Positions 43,572 through 51,864 of a DNA stretch of 64,000 nucleotides are shown in pieces (the first letter of the stretch is position 1; each line of letters starts with the position of its first letter). Source of the stretch: Micromonospora nigra (GTDB lineage Bacteria > Actinomycetota > Actinomycetes > Mycobacteriales > Micromonosporaceae); the NCBI RefSeq assembly GCF_900091585.1, contig NZ_FMHT01000003.1:62001-126000 (forward strand), in the 5' to 3' direction. The position numbers and the translations under genes were made by a program. Below the pieces are notes generated by a model that ran no database searches, was not told where the DNA came from, and worked only from the letters and a program-made list of their open reading frames with translations.

Positions 43572-44338
43572 CCGGCGCTCCTGCCGGCGAGGGTGACGCC
43601 CCCGTCGACGACGAGGGTCTGACCGGTGATCCAGGCCGCGTCGGGCGCGGCGAGGAAGGCCACCGCCCCGGCGACGTCCTGCGGCTCGCCGAGCCGCCCG
43701 AGCGGGTACGCCCCGGCGACCTCGTCCTCCCGGCCGGCGTAGAGGGCCTGCGCGAAGCGGGTCTTCACCACGGCGGGCGCGACCGCGTTGACCCGTACGG
43801 CGGGGGCCAGCTCCACCGCCAGGCACGCGGTGAGGTGGTTGACGGCGGCCTTGCTGACCCCGTAGAAGGCGATGCCGCTCGGCGGGGTGAACCCGGCGAT
43901 CGAGGAGACGTTGACGACGCACCCGCCGCGTTCGGCCATGCCGGCGGCGCAGACCTGCTGCACCCAGCCGAGGGTGCCGAGCAGGTTCACGTCGAGGATC
44001 TTGCGGGCCGCGGCGAGGTCGAGCCCGAGCAGCGGCCCGTGCACGGGATTGATACCGACGTTGTTGACCAGGACGTCGACGGGCCCGAACGCCTCGCCGA
44101 CGCGGCGGACGGCCTCGGCCCGGTGGTCGGGGTCGTCGGCGCGGCCGGACACGCCCACGGCGTGCGCGGAGCCGCCCAGGGCGGCGATCGCTTCGGCCAG
44201 CGGTTCGGGCTGCCGGGCGGTGAGGCCGACCCGGGCCCCGTCGGCGACGAGCCGGCGGGCGATGGCCAGCCCGATGCCGCGGCTGGCGCCGGTGACCAGG
44301 GCGACCCGTCCGGCCAGCGGACCCGAAGTTGCATTCAC
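43568..44338 (-). CDS. Short-chain dehydrogenase, first gene of the kinase operon
   Basis: 256 residues from GTG 44338. 'VTGASRGIGLAIA', 'NNVGINP', Ser in 'NVSSIAGF', 'YGVSKAA', 'GQTLVVDGG'. No Shine-Dalgarno: the GTG lies 7 bases after a TACTAT -10, so the transcript is probably leaderless. Heads SDR-SDR-kinase-ACAD, all overlapping. Alternative ATG 44334 is in another frame and gives nothing. Reaction probably 3- or 4-hydroxyacyl-CoA oxidation/reduction. Confidence 0.88.
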   Translation of the reverse strand: MNATSGPLAGRVALVTGASRGIGLAIARRLVADGARVGLTARQPEPLAEAIAALGGSAHAVGVSGRADDPDHRAEAVRRVGEAFGPVDVLVNNVGINPVHGPLLGLDLAAARKILDVNLLGTLGWVQQVCAAGMAERGGCVVNVSSIAGFTPPSGIAFYGVSKAAVNHLTACLAVELAPAVRVNAVAPAVVKTRFAQALYAGREDEVAGAYPLGRLGEPQDVAGAVAFLAAPDAAWITGQTLVVDGGVTLAGRSAG

Positions 44339-44345
44339 GGTGCAG
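44329..44345. promoter_or_regulatory. Block-2 operator copy B
   Basis: TTGCATTCACGGTGCAG; reversed it reads CTGCACCGTGAATGCAA, with TGCA/TGCA arms like copy A. It covers the leaderless GTG start of the SDR operon, immediately downstream of the -10, where a repressor would block transcription initiation. Confidence 0.5.
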
Positions 44346-44375
44346 ATAGTAGGGAGCGCCGCGCACGGAAGTCAA
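44346..44375 (-). promoter_or_regulatory. Promoter of the SDR-kinase-ACAD operon
   Basis: On the minus strand TTGACT (44375-44370), an 18-base spacer and TACTAT (44351-44346), then 7 bases to the GTG start codon. Close to the housekeeping consensus. Confidence 0.75.
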
Positions 44376-44426
44376 CGGCGGTGACGGGCGCCACGCGTGC
44401 CAACCGTTGACTTGACATCCCGATAA

Positions 44427-44443
44427 CCGCACTGTCACTGCAT
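44427..44443. promoter_or_regulatory. Block-2 operator copy C
   Basis: CCGCACTGTCACTGCAT, matching the consensus TTGCACTGnCACTGCAA at 13 of 16 defined positions. Lies 31 bases before the thiolase ATG and 9 bases after a TTGACA (44412-44417); no convincing -10 is visible. Confidence 0.65.
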
Positions 44444-44474
44444 AAACATCAGTCGTGCTCGGAGAGGACCGTCC

Positions 44475-45695
44475 ATGCCCGAAGCCGTCATCGTCGCCGC
44501 CGCCCGCTCCCCCATCGGGCGCGCCACCAAGGGATCCCTGCGCGACGTGCGCCCCGACGACCTCGCCGCTGCCATCGTGCGGGCCGCCCTCGACCAGGTG
44601 CCGCACCTGGACCCGGGCGAACTCGACGACCTGATGCTCGGCTGCGGCCAACCCGCCGGCGAGCAGGGGCACAACCTCGGCCGCGTCGTCGCCACCCTGC
44701 TCGGCCTCGACCACCTGCCCGGCACGACCGTCAACCGGTACTGCTCCTCGTCCCTGCAGACCACCCGGATGGCGCTGCACGCCATCCGGGCCGGCGAGGG
44801 CCACGCCTTCGTCTCGGCCGGTGTCGAGTGCGTCTCCCGCTACCCCAACGGCCGCGCCGACGGCCACCCGGGAACCACCAACCCCACCTTCGCCGGGGCC
44901 CTGACCCGGACCGCGACCCGGGCCGGCGGCGACGCCCCGCCCTGGCAGGACCCGCGCCGGGAGGGACTGCTGCCGGACGTCTACATCGCCATGGGACAGA
45001 CCGCCGAGAACGTCGCCCAACTGCGCGGCGTGACCCGCCAGCGGCAGGACGAATTCGCCGTACGGTCGCAGAACCTCGCCGAGAAGGCGCTCGCCGACGG
45101 ATTCTGGGCGCGCGAGATCACCCCCGTGACCGTGCCGGACGGCACGGTCGTCGCCGCCGACGACGGCCCCCGCGCCGGCGTGACCATGGAGTCCGTTGCG
45201 GCGCTGGCGCCGGTGTTCCGGCCGGACGGCACCGTCACCGCCGGCAACTGCTGCCCGCTCAACGACGGGGCCGCCGCCCTCGTCGTCATGTCCGACGTGC
45301 GGGCCCGCGAACTGGGGATCACCCCCCTGGCGCGGATCATCGCCACCGGACTGAGCGCCCTGTCCCCCGAGATCATGGGGCTCGGCCCCGTCGAGGCGTC
45401 CCGGCAGGCGCTGCGCCGCGCGGGCATGTCCATCCGGGACGTCGACCTGGTGGAGATCAACGAGGCGTTCGCCGCGCAGGTCGTGCCGAGCGCCGAGGAG
45501 CTGGGCGTGGACTGGGACCGGCTCAACGTCAACGGCGGCGCGATCGCCGTCGGGCACCCGTTCGGCATGACCGGTGCCCGGATCACCACCACGCTCATCA
45601 ACTCGCTGCGCTGGCACGACCGGCAGATCGGGCTGGAGACGATGTGTGTCGGCGGCGGCCAGGGCATGGCGATGATCGTCGAACGGCTGAGCTGA
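44475..45695 (+). CDS. Thiolase (acetyl-CoA acyltransferase)
   Basis: 406 residues, GAGAGG before ATG 44475. Nucleophile Cys in 'TVNRYCSSSLQ' (about 94), His in 'NGGAIAVGHPFGMTG' and the second Cys in 'CVGGGQGMA', all at family positions. It cleaves a 3-ketoacyl-CoA to acetyl- or propionyl-CoA plus the shortened acyl-CoA, the last step of the pathway encoded by the divergent SDR-kinase-ACAD operon. Monocistronic, with its own copy of the block-2 palindrome and a strong terminator. Confidence 0.94.
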   Translation: MPEAVIVAAARSPIGRATKGSLRDVRPDDLAAAIVRAALDQVPHLDPGELDDLMLGCGQPAGEQGHNLGRVVATLLGLDHLPGTTVNRYCSSSLQTTRMALHAIRAGEGHAFVSAGVECVSRYPNGRADGHPGTTNPTFAGALTRTATRAGGDAPPWQDPRREGLLPDVYIAMGQTAENVAQLRGVTRQRQDEFAVRSQNLAEKALADGFWAREITPVTVPDGTVVAADDGPRAGVTMESVAALAPVFRPDGTVTAGNCCPLNDGAAALVVMSDVRARELGITPLARIIATGLSALSPEIMGLGPVEASRQALRRAGMSIRDVDLVEINEAFAAQVVPSAEELGVDWDRLNVNGGAIAVGHPFGMTGARITTTLINSLRWHDRQIGLETMCVGGGQGMAMIVERLS

Positions 45696-45699
45696 CGCC

Positions 45700-45732
45700 A
45701 CCGCCGGGCGGGTCGTCGACCCGCCCGGCGGT
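45700..45732. terminator. Bidirectional terminator, thiolase / livK
   Basis: Perfect 15-base arms (45700-45714, 45718-45732) and 3-base loop between the convergent thiolase and binding-protein stops. Confidence 0.8.
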
Positions 45733-45773
45733 CGCCGGTCAACCGCCGGGCACCTCCGCCCGGCGCAGCCGCG

Positions 45774-47054
45774 TCAGGTCGTCGGGATCCCGTTCGCCGG
45801 CGGGGCCACCGGCGGCGTCTGGTACTCGTTGACCGGCCCGTCGCCCTCGTCGGTCTCGTACGCCGGGCCGAAGTACGCCTGGACCCCGCCGCTCACCCGG
45901 GTCAGCCGCCCGCCACCGTAGCCGGAGTGGTCGCTGTCGGAGAACCGCAGCGGGGCCAGCCCGGGTCCCTGGTACCCGCCCCGGGCGACCGCCTCCAGCA
46001 GCCCCTCCCGGGTCAGGTCCTTGCCGGCGGCCAGCAGCACCTGCACGAAGAGGTAGCCCACGGCCATGCCGTAGACGGTGTTGCCGTCGAACGCCGTGTC
46101 CCCGTTGTGCTCACGGTTGATCTTCGTGAAGAGCTGGATCCACGGGTCGGTGCTGTCGGTCTGCGCCGGCAGGTAGTTGACCCCGACCATGCCCTCGAGC
46201 AGCCCGGCGGCGTCACCGAGCTGGCGGGCCAGGGTCGGGTGGTCCGCGCCGACGTTGGAGACCAGCCACTGCGGCTGGAACTGCAGCCGGGCCGCGGTGC
46301 CCACGGCCAGGGCGGTGAACCCGGGCACGGTGGCGAGGATGACGACCTCGCAGCCCGCCGCCTTGAACGCGCCGATCTGGGGTGCCACGTTGGTGTTGCT
46401 GGTGACGTACGTCTGCCGGGCCACGATCGCGTCCGCGCCGAGCACCTGCTCCACGCCGACCAGGCTGTCGCGGCCGAAGTCGTCGTCCTGGCCGAGGAAG
46501 CAGACCTTGCGTCCGGGCAGCGTCGTCTTCACGTGGTTGGCGAGGATCTTGCCCTCGACCGTGTAGTCGGGGTTGAACCCGAACGTGCCCGGATACTTGT
46601 CGGGCTGGTCCCAGCTGCGGCTGCCCGAGGCGACGAACAGGTCGGGCACCCGGTTGCTGTGCAGGAAGTCCAGCACCCCGGTGTGGGTGGGGGTGCCGAG
46701 GCCGTTGAGGATGGCGAAGACCCGGTCCTGCAGGACGAGCTGGCGCACGACCTGCTGGGTGTTCGCCGGGTTGTACCCGTCGTCCATGACCTTGTAGGTG
46801 ATCTTCCGGCCGTGCACGCCGCCGTTGGCGTTGACGTAGTCGAAGTACGCCTTCGTGGCTGGGGCGATCTTCGAGTATCCGGCCGAGGCCGGACCGGTCA
46901 GCGGCATGTGGGTACCGACGACGATCTCGGTGTCGGTCACGCCGGGCACCGCGGCGGAGCCGGAACCCTCGTCGTCGGAACTGCAGGCGACGGAGGTGAC
47001 GAGCAGGGTGAGGGAAGTGGCGATCGCGAGACCGCGTCGTGCCGTGCGTCGCAT
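45774..47054 (-). CDS. LivK-like ABC substrate-binding lipoprotein
   Basis: 426 residues. Lipoprotein signal with lipobox 'LVTSVAC' (Cys24), then a type I periplasmic-binding fold of the branched-chain amino acid family ('IVVGTHMPLTGPASAGYSKIAPATKAYFDYVN', 'GRKITYKVMDDGYNPANT'). The branch with 'LTGPAS...YSKIAPA' is widely found beside acyl-CoA catabolic genes and probably binds an aromatic, fatty or other carboxylate rather than an amino acid. Last gene of the liv operon, 118 bases after livM. Confidence 0.9.
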   Translation of the reverse strand: MRRTARRGLAIATSLTLLVTSVACSSDDEGSGSAAVPGVTDTEIVVGTHMPLTGPASAGYSKIAPATKAYFDYVNANGGVHGRKITYKVMDDGYNPANTQQVVRQLVLQDRVFAILNGLGTPTHTGVLDFLHSNRVPDLFVASGSRSWDQPDKYPGTFGFNPDYTVEGKILANHVKTTLPGRKVCFLGQDDDFGRDSLVGVEQVLGADAIVARQTYVTSNTNVAPQIGAFKAAGCEVVILATVPGFTALAVGTAARLQFQPQWLVSNVGADHPTLARQLGDAAGLLEGMVGVNYLPAQTDSTDPWIQLFTKINREHNGDTAFDGNTVYGMAVGYLFVQVLLAAGKDLTREGLLEAVARGGYQGPGLAPLRFSDSDHSGYGGGRLTRVSGGVQAYFGPAYETDEGDGPVNEYQTPPVAPPANGIPTT

Positions 47055-47172
47055 CGGTACACCGACCTTTCATCGGTCCGGTTGTGCGGTGGTGGGTGGG
47101 GACCGGCCGCGCGGCGGCCGGGGTTCGGGGTCGCGACGGAGGGGCCGTCACGGGGTGTGCCGACGTGCGGCG

Positions 47173-48282
47173 TCAGGACCGGCGGGACCGCCATCGGGCC
47201 CGCAGCGGCGCGACGGCGCGGGACAGCAGGCCCTGCAACCCGCCGGGCGCGGCGATCATGACGACGATCAGCGTGATCCCGAAGATGGCCAGCGGAAGGT
47301 TGCCCTCCAACCGCTGCGCCGCCGCGGGCGAGAGGGTGAGCAACCCGGTCAGGGTGTGTGTCAGGTCGGGCAGTGCCACCAGCAGGACGGCCCCCCACAG
47401 CGCGCCGGCGAGCCGGCCGAGGCCGCCGATGACGACGGCCATCAGCAGGAACAGCGACAACGTCAGGGAGAACGCGCCGGGTGACACGCTCTGCGCCAGG
47501 ACCGCGAGCAGCCCCCCACCGAGACCGGCGCACGCGGCGCTGACGACGAAGGCGAGCACCTGCGTCCGGGCGACGTGGATCCCGGCGAGGCGGGCCGCCA
47601 CCTCGTCGTCGCGGACCGCCCGGAAGGTGCGCCCGTACCGGCTGCTGACCAGGTTGCCCAGCAGCACCAGGCACAGCAGCGTCGCCGCGCCGGCGATCCA
47701 GAGCTGCCACCGCTCGTACGGGAACGCCAGGCCCAGGGCCTCGGGCGGGGGCCCGACCGGCACGGGCAGGCCCTGTTCGCCGCCGAGCAGGTCGTCGAAG
47801 GTGACGGTCAGCGCCGGCACCACCACGGCGACGGCCAGGGTGACCCCGGCGAGGTACGGGCCCCGTAGCCGGGCAGCCGCCGTGCCGACCACCGCGCCGA
47901 CCGCGACGGAGACGAGCACCGCCGCGCCCAGCGACGCCACCAGCGCACCGCCACCGGTGACACCACGGTCGGCGAACCCGGCCAGGCACAGCGCCACGGT
48001 GTAGGCGCCGGTGGCCATCAGCGCGCCGTGCCCGAGCGAGAGCTGCCCGTTGAGCCCGGTGAGCACGGTCAGCCCGGCCGTGGCGCACAGGTAGGCGGCG
48101 ACGGTGGCGAGTTGGTAGTTGCGGAAGGGGTCCACGGCGTCGCCGATCGCCAGCAGCACCACCGCGCCGACGAGCGCGATCCCGACGTGACGCAGCAGCG
48201 TCGGCGGACGCCACCGGCCCGTGCGGCTCCTGCGCGGCTCGACCCGCTGCGCGGGCGGGGCCGCCGCCCGGGTGGCGCTCAC
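47173..48282 (-). CDS. LivM-like ABC permease
   Basis: 369 residues from GTG 48282 (overlapping the livH stop). About nine to ten membrane helices; family text 'LTGLNGQLSLGHGALMATGAY' and the coupling-loop 'RYGRTFRAVRDDEVAARLAGI'. Forms the membrane channel with LivH. A hydrophilic, Arg/Pro-rich N-terminus of about 28 residues precedes the first helix. Confidence 0.9.
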   Translation of the reverse strand: MSATRAAAPPAQRVEPRRSRTGRWRPPTLLRHVGIALVGAVVLLAIGDAVDPFRNYQLATVAAYLCATAGLTVLTGLNGQLSLGHGALMATGAYTVALCLAGFADRGVTGGGALVASLGAAVLVSVAVGAVVGTAAARLRGPYLAGVTLAVAVVVPALTVTFDDLLGGEQGLPVPVGPPPEALGLAFPYERWQLWIAGAATLLCLVLLGNLVSSRYGRTFRAVRDDEVAARLAGIHVARTQVLAFVVSAACAGLGGGLLAVLAQSVSPGAFSLTLSLFLLMAVVIGGLGRLAGALWGAVLLVALPDLTHTLTGLLTLSPAAAQRLEGNLPLAIFGITLIVVMIAAPGGLQGLLSRAVAPLRARWRSRRS

Positions 48283-49157
48283 ACCTGCCTCGCGGTGGCC
48301 GGGGCGAACAGGCCGCCGGGGCGGATCAGCAACACCGCCAGCAGCAGGGCGAGCACCGCGAGCGGGATCAGGTCACCGCCGGCGTACCCGCTGATGTAGG
48401 ACAACAGCAGGCCGACCCCGAGCCCGCCGACCACCGCGCCCGGTGGGCTGTCCAGCCCGCCGACCACGGCCGCGGTGAACGCCGACACGAAGACCAGATC
48501 CATCGCGTGCGGGTGCAGCCCCAGCTCGGTGGGGATGACCAGCATGCCGGCCAGGGCGCCCACGCCGGAGGCCAGCGCCCAGCCGAGGGTGAGCATGCCG
48601 CCGACGTTGACGCCGAGCAGGCGGGACACGTCGGGCGCGAAGGCGGCGGCGCGCATCCGCAGGCCGACCGCCGTGCGGGTGAAGGTCCACACGAGCGCGG
48701 CCCCGACGGCGCCGACGGTGGCGAAGACGAACAGGTCGTACGGGGACAGCACCGCGAGCCCGCCGACGGTCAGCGCGGTCCGGCTGAACGGTGCCGGGGC
48801 CGGCAGGAACTCGTTGCCGTACACCATGCCCAGCACGGCCTGGATCAGCAGGACCAGCCCGAGCGCGACGATCACCGGGTTGAGCGGCGACCGGTGGTCG
48901 ACCAGGCGCATGACGGCGATGTCGACGACCGCGCCGAGGACCAGGCCGGTGGCGAGCGCGGCGACGAAGCCGAGCCAGTACGAGCCGGTGGCGGCGGTGA
49001 CGCTGTACGCGGCGTACGCGGCCGCGACGGCCATCGCGCCCTGGGCGAAGTTGACGATCCGGGCGGCCCGCCAGATGAGCACCAGGGCCAGGGCGAACGC
49101 GGCGTAGACCGCTCCCCTCGACAGGCCGTCGAGGGTGAGGAAGACGAAGCGGTCCAA
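48279..49157 (-). CDS. LivH-like ABC permease (TTG start)
   Basis: 292 residues. The start codon is TTG at 49157, supported by an AAGGAGG four bases upstream and by the family N-terminus 'FLTLDGLSRGAVYAAFALALVLIW'; no ATG or GTG is available in frame nearby. About eight helices, with 'IVNFAQGAMAVAAAYAAY' and 'VVGGLDSPPGAVVGGLGVGL'. Partner of LivM. Begins 28 bases after livF. Confidence 0.9.
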   Translation of the reverse strand: MDRFVFLTLDGLSRGAVYAAFALALVLIWRAARIVNFAQGAMAVAAAYAAYSVTAATGSYWLGFVAALATGLVLGAVVDIAVMRLVDHRSPLNPVIVALGLVLLIQAVLGMVYGNEFLPAPAPFSRTALTVGGLAVLSPYDLFVFATVGAVGAALVWTFTRTAVGLRMRAAAFAPDVSRLLGVNVGGMLTLGWALASGVGALAGMLVIPTELGLHPHAMDLVFVSAFTAAVVGGLDSPPGAVVGGLGVGLLLSYISGYAGGDLIPLAVLALLLAVLLIRPGGLFAPATARQV

Positions 49158-49185
49158 CGGTCCTCCTTCCGGCAGGACGGGGTGG

Positions 49186-49905
49186 TCAGAATCCGAGGTA
49201 GGCGTGGCGCAGGTCGGCGTCGTCGCGGAGCCGGTCGGCCGGGGCGGTGGTGACCACGCGGCCGAGGGACATCACGACGCCCTGGTCGGCGACGGCGAGC
49301 GCGCTGCGTACGTTCTGCTCGACGAGCAGCACGGTGAGCCCGGCGTTGTCCCGCAGGTTCCGCAGCAGGGCCATGGTCTGGGCCACCACCCGGGGGGCCA
49401 GGCCGAGCGACGGCTCGTCGAGCAGCAGCAGCCGCGGCCGGGCGACCAGCGCCCGACCGAGGGCCAGCATCTGCCGCTCGCCGCCGGAGAGCTGGTGGCC
49501 GAGGTGCCGCCGCCGCCGGGCCAGGGGCTCGAAGAGCTGGTAGATCTCGTCGAGGGCACGGGCGGCGTCGGTGCGGTCCCGCCGCCACAGCGCGCCCAGG
49601 CGCAGGTTCTCCTCGACGGTGAGTTCGCCGATCACGCCGCGTCCCTCGGGGACGTGCGCCATGCCACGCCGGACCAGTTGCTCGACCGGCGTGCCGCGCA
49701 GGTCCTCGCCGTCGAGCAGGACCCGGCCGGCGGTGGGGCGCAGCATGCCGGACAGGGTGCGCAGCAGGGTGGTCTTGCCGGCACCGTTGGCACCGACGAC
49801 GGCGGTGATGGTGCCGGCCGGGACGCGCAGGTCGACGGCGTGCAGGACGGGTGCTGCCCCGTAGCCGGCGACGAGGCCGTCGACGGCGAGCAGGTCGGCG
49901 CTCAT
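49186..49905 (-). CDS. LivF-like ABC ATPase
   Basis: 239 residues, ATG overlapping the livG stop. Walker A 'GANGAGKTTLL', signature 'LSGGERQMLALGRAL', Walker B 'LLLLDEPSLGLAP', switch His region 'LLVEQNVRSAL'. Complete and normal for the family; would pair with LivG to power import. Confidence 0.93.
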   Translation of the reverse strand: MSADLLAVDGLVAGYGAAPVLHAVDLRVPAGTITAVVGANGAGKTTLLRTLSGMLRPTAGRVLLDGEDLRGTPVEQLVRRGMAHVPEGRGVIGELTVEENLRLGALWRRDRTDAARALDEIYQLFEPLARRRRHLGHQLSGGERQMLALGRALVARPRLLLLDEPSLGLAPRVVAQTMALLRNLRDNAGLTVLLVEQNVRSALAVADQGVVMSLGRVVTTAPADRLRDDADLRHAYLGF

Positions 49906-50690
49906 GCGGTGGCCTCGTCGACGGCCGCGCCGAGGTAGGCGTCGGCCACGGCCGGATCGTCGCGGACCTCGTCGGGGGTGCCGGTGGCGACGACCCGGCC
50001 GAAGTCGAGGACCACGATCTCGTCGCAGACCGACATCACCAGGTCCATGTGGTGCTCCACGAGCAGCACCGCGCACGGGTCGACGGCACGGCGGGGCAGC
50101 TCGCGCACCAGCTCCGACAGCTCGGCGATGTCCTCGGCGCCGAGGCCACCGGCCGGCTCGTCGAGCAGGAGCAGCCGGGGCCGGGCCGCGAGGGCGCGGG
50201 CCAGGCCGACCCGCTGGCGTACGGCGAAGGGCAGGGTTCCCGGTGCGGCGTCGGCGTGCCCGGCGATGCCGAGGGTGTCGAGGACGTCGAGGGCGTGCTG
50301 GCGCAGGCGGCGCTCGTCGCGGTCGCTGCGGGGCAGGCCGAGCACGGCGGACGCCAGACCGGCGCGGGCGGTGTGGGAGGCGCCGGTCATGACGTTCTCC
50401 AGCACCGTCAACCCGGCGAACAGACCCGTGCCCTGCAGGGTGCGGGCGATGCCCGACCGGGTGAGCCGGTGGGGCCGGGGCCGGAAGGGCCGACCGTCGA
50501 GGGTCATCGTCCCGGTCTGCGGCGGGACGAAGCCGCAGACGACGTTGAACAGGGTGGTCTTGCCGGCCCCGTTGGGGCCGATCACGCCCACCACCCGGCC
50601 CGGGGTCACCCGCAGCGAGACGTCGTCGAGGGCGGTCAGACCACCGAAGCTCACCCCGATGTGGTGCAGTGCGAGCCCCTGCTCCGTCAT
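49902..50690 (-). CDS. LivG-like ABC ATPase with degenerate signature motif
   Basis: 262 residues, first gene of the liv operon. Walker A 'GPNGAGKTTLF', Walker B 'LLLLDEPAGGL', H-region 'VLLVEHHMDLVMSVCDEI'. The ABC signature, LSYGQ/LSGGQ in most LivG, reads 'LPFAVRQRVGLARAL', so one of the two ATP sites of the LivFG pair may be catalytically weak, as in other asymmetric ABC pairs. This variant is common in the same actinobacterial subfamily. GTG-rich region upstream holds the operator-promoter at 50715-50752. Confidence 0.88.
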   Translation of the reverse strand: MTEQGLALHHIGVSFGGLTALDDVSLRVTPGRVVGVIGPNGAGKTTLFNVVCGFVPPQTGTMTLDGRPFRPRPHRLTRSGIARTLQGTGLFAGLTVLENVMTGASHTARAGLASAVLGLPRSDRDERRLRQHALDVLDTLGIAGHADAAPGTLPFAVRQRVGLARALAARPRLLLLDEPAGGLGAEDIAELSELVRELPRRAVDPCAVLLVEHHMDLVMSVCDEIVVLDFGRVVATGTPDEVRDDPAVADAYLGAAVDEATA

Positions 50691-50714
50691 CCGTCCCCCA
50701 CTCCCGGGAAGTTA

Positions 50715-50731
50715 TTACACTGGCAGTGTAC
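50715..50731. promoter_or_regulatory. Block-2 operator copy D
   Basis: TTACACTGGCAGTGTAC; the inner 15 bases (50716-50730) are a perfect palindrome. Differs from copy E mainly by symmetric G-to-A/C-to-T changes. It overlaps the -10 of the livG promoter. Confidence 0.75.
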
Positions 50732-50752
50732 GTTTCTCGACTGCCTCGTCAA
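50725..50752 (-). promoter_or_regulatory. Promoter of the liv operon
   Basis: On the minus strand TTGACG (50752-50747), a 16-base spacer and TACACT (50730-50725), about 35 bases before the livG ATG. The -10 forms one arm of operator copy D. Confidence 0.6.
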
Positions 50753-50769
50753 TACCTCGGACCGCCTGC

Positions 50770-51864
50770 TCACGACGCGACCGGTCCGGGCAGGTCGACC
50801 AGCCGCGCCAGGCACGCGCGGTGCCGGTCGGCGGTGCCGAAGGCGATCGCGGCGCTCTTGGCGCGCTTGAGGTACAGGTGCGCCGGGTGCTCCCAGGTGA
50901 ACCCCAGCCCGCCGTGCAACTGCACGGCGGCCTCCGCGGCCCGCACCGCCACCGGCCCGCAGTAGGCCTGCGCCAACGCCGCCGCCACGGCCGTGTCCGG
51001 GTCGGCCGTGGCGAGGCAGTCGGCGGCGTACCGCGCCACCGCCCGGGCCTCGGAGACCTCGACCCACACGTCGGCCAGCCGGTGCTTGACCGCCTGGAAG
51101 GAACCGACCGGACGGCCGAACTGGTGTCGCGCCCCGACGTGCTCCACCGTGGCGTCCAGACACCACTGGGCCACCCCGACCTGTTCCGAGGCGAGCAGCA
51201 CCGCGCCCGCGGTCAGGGCGTCGGCCACCGCCGCCCGGGCGTCGGCTCCCCCGGCGACCAGCCGCGCGGGCGCGTCGGCGAGCGTGACGTCGGCCAGCGT
51301 CCGGGTCGGGTCGAGCGAGACGACCGGGGTGGTCCGCACGCCGGGGCCGGCGGCGTCCACGGCGTACAGACCGTCGCTGGCCGGCACCAGCAGCACGTCG
51401 GCGGGCAGGGCGTCGGCGATCCCGGCCACCTCGCCGGACAGCGCCGGCCCCGGGCCGACCGCGACCGGACGCGGCCCGAGGTCGGGCCCCGCCGCGAAGG
51501 GCACCGCCAGCACCGGGTTGCACCGCCCGGCCGCGAGCGGGCCCAGCAGGTCGGTCGCGCCGCCGGCCAACAGCGCCCGGGTCGCCACGGCGACGCCCAG
51601 GTACGGCACCGGCGCGACGGCCCGACCGAGTTCCTCCAGCACCACCGCCACCTCGCGGAAGCCGGCTCCCGCGCCGCCGTGCCCCTCGGGCACCGCGAGG
51701 CCCGTGACCCCCAGGCCGGCCAGTCTCGCCCACAGTGCGGCGTCGTACGGCTCGTCGCCCTCGATCCGCGACAGCGTCCGCTGCCACGGGGCGTGGGTCG
51801 TCAACAGGGCGCGGACGCTGTCGCGCAGCGCCTCCTCGTCCTCGCTGTAGAGCAGGTCGGTCAT
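50770..51864 (-). CDS. Acyl-CoA dehydrogenase, probable non-catalytic subunit
   Basis: 364 residues, ATG overlapping the upstream dehydrogenase stop. Acyl-CoA dehydrogenase fold ('GHGGAGAGFREVAVVLEELGRA', 'GARHQFGRPVGSFQAVKHRLADV', 'LHGGLGFTWEHPAHLYLKRAK'), but the C-terminal glutamate-containing motif is absent ('KSAAIAFGTADRHR'). This is the pattern of the second subunit in the heterotetrameric dehydrogenases of actinobacterial steroid and branched-acid catabolism. It should therefore function with the 51861 gene product. Confidence 0.87.
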   Translation of the reverse strand: MTDLLYSEDEEALRDSVRALLTTHAPWQRTLSRIEGDEPYDAALWARLAGLGVTGLAVPEGHGGAGAGFREVAVVLEELGRAVAPVPYLGVAVATRALLAGGATDLLGPLAAGRCNPVLAVPFAAGPDLGPRPVAVGPGPALSGEVAGIADALPADVLLVPASDGLYAVDAAGPGVRTTPVVSLDPTRTLADVTLADAPARLVAGGADARAAVADALTAGAVLLASEQVGVAQWCLDATVEHVGARHQFGRPVGSFQAVKHRLADVWVEVSEARAVARYAADCLATADPDTAVAAALAQAYCGPVAVRAAEAAVQLHGGLGFTWEHPAHLYLKRAKSAAIAFGTADRHRACLARLVDLPGPVAS

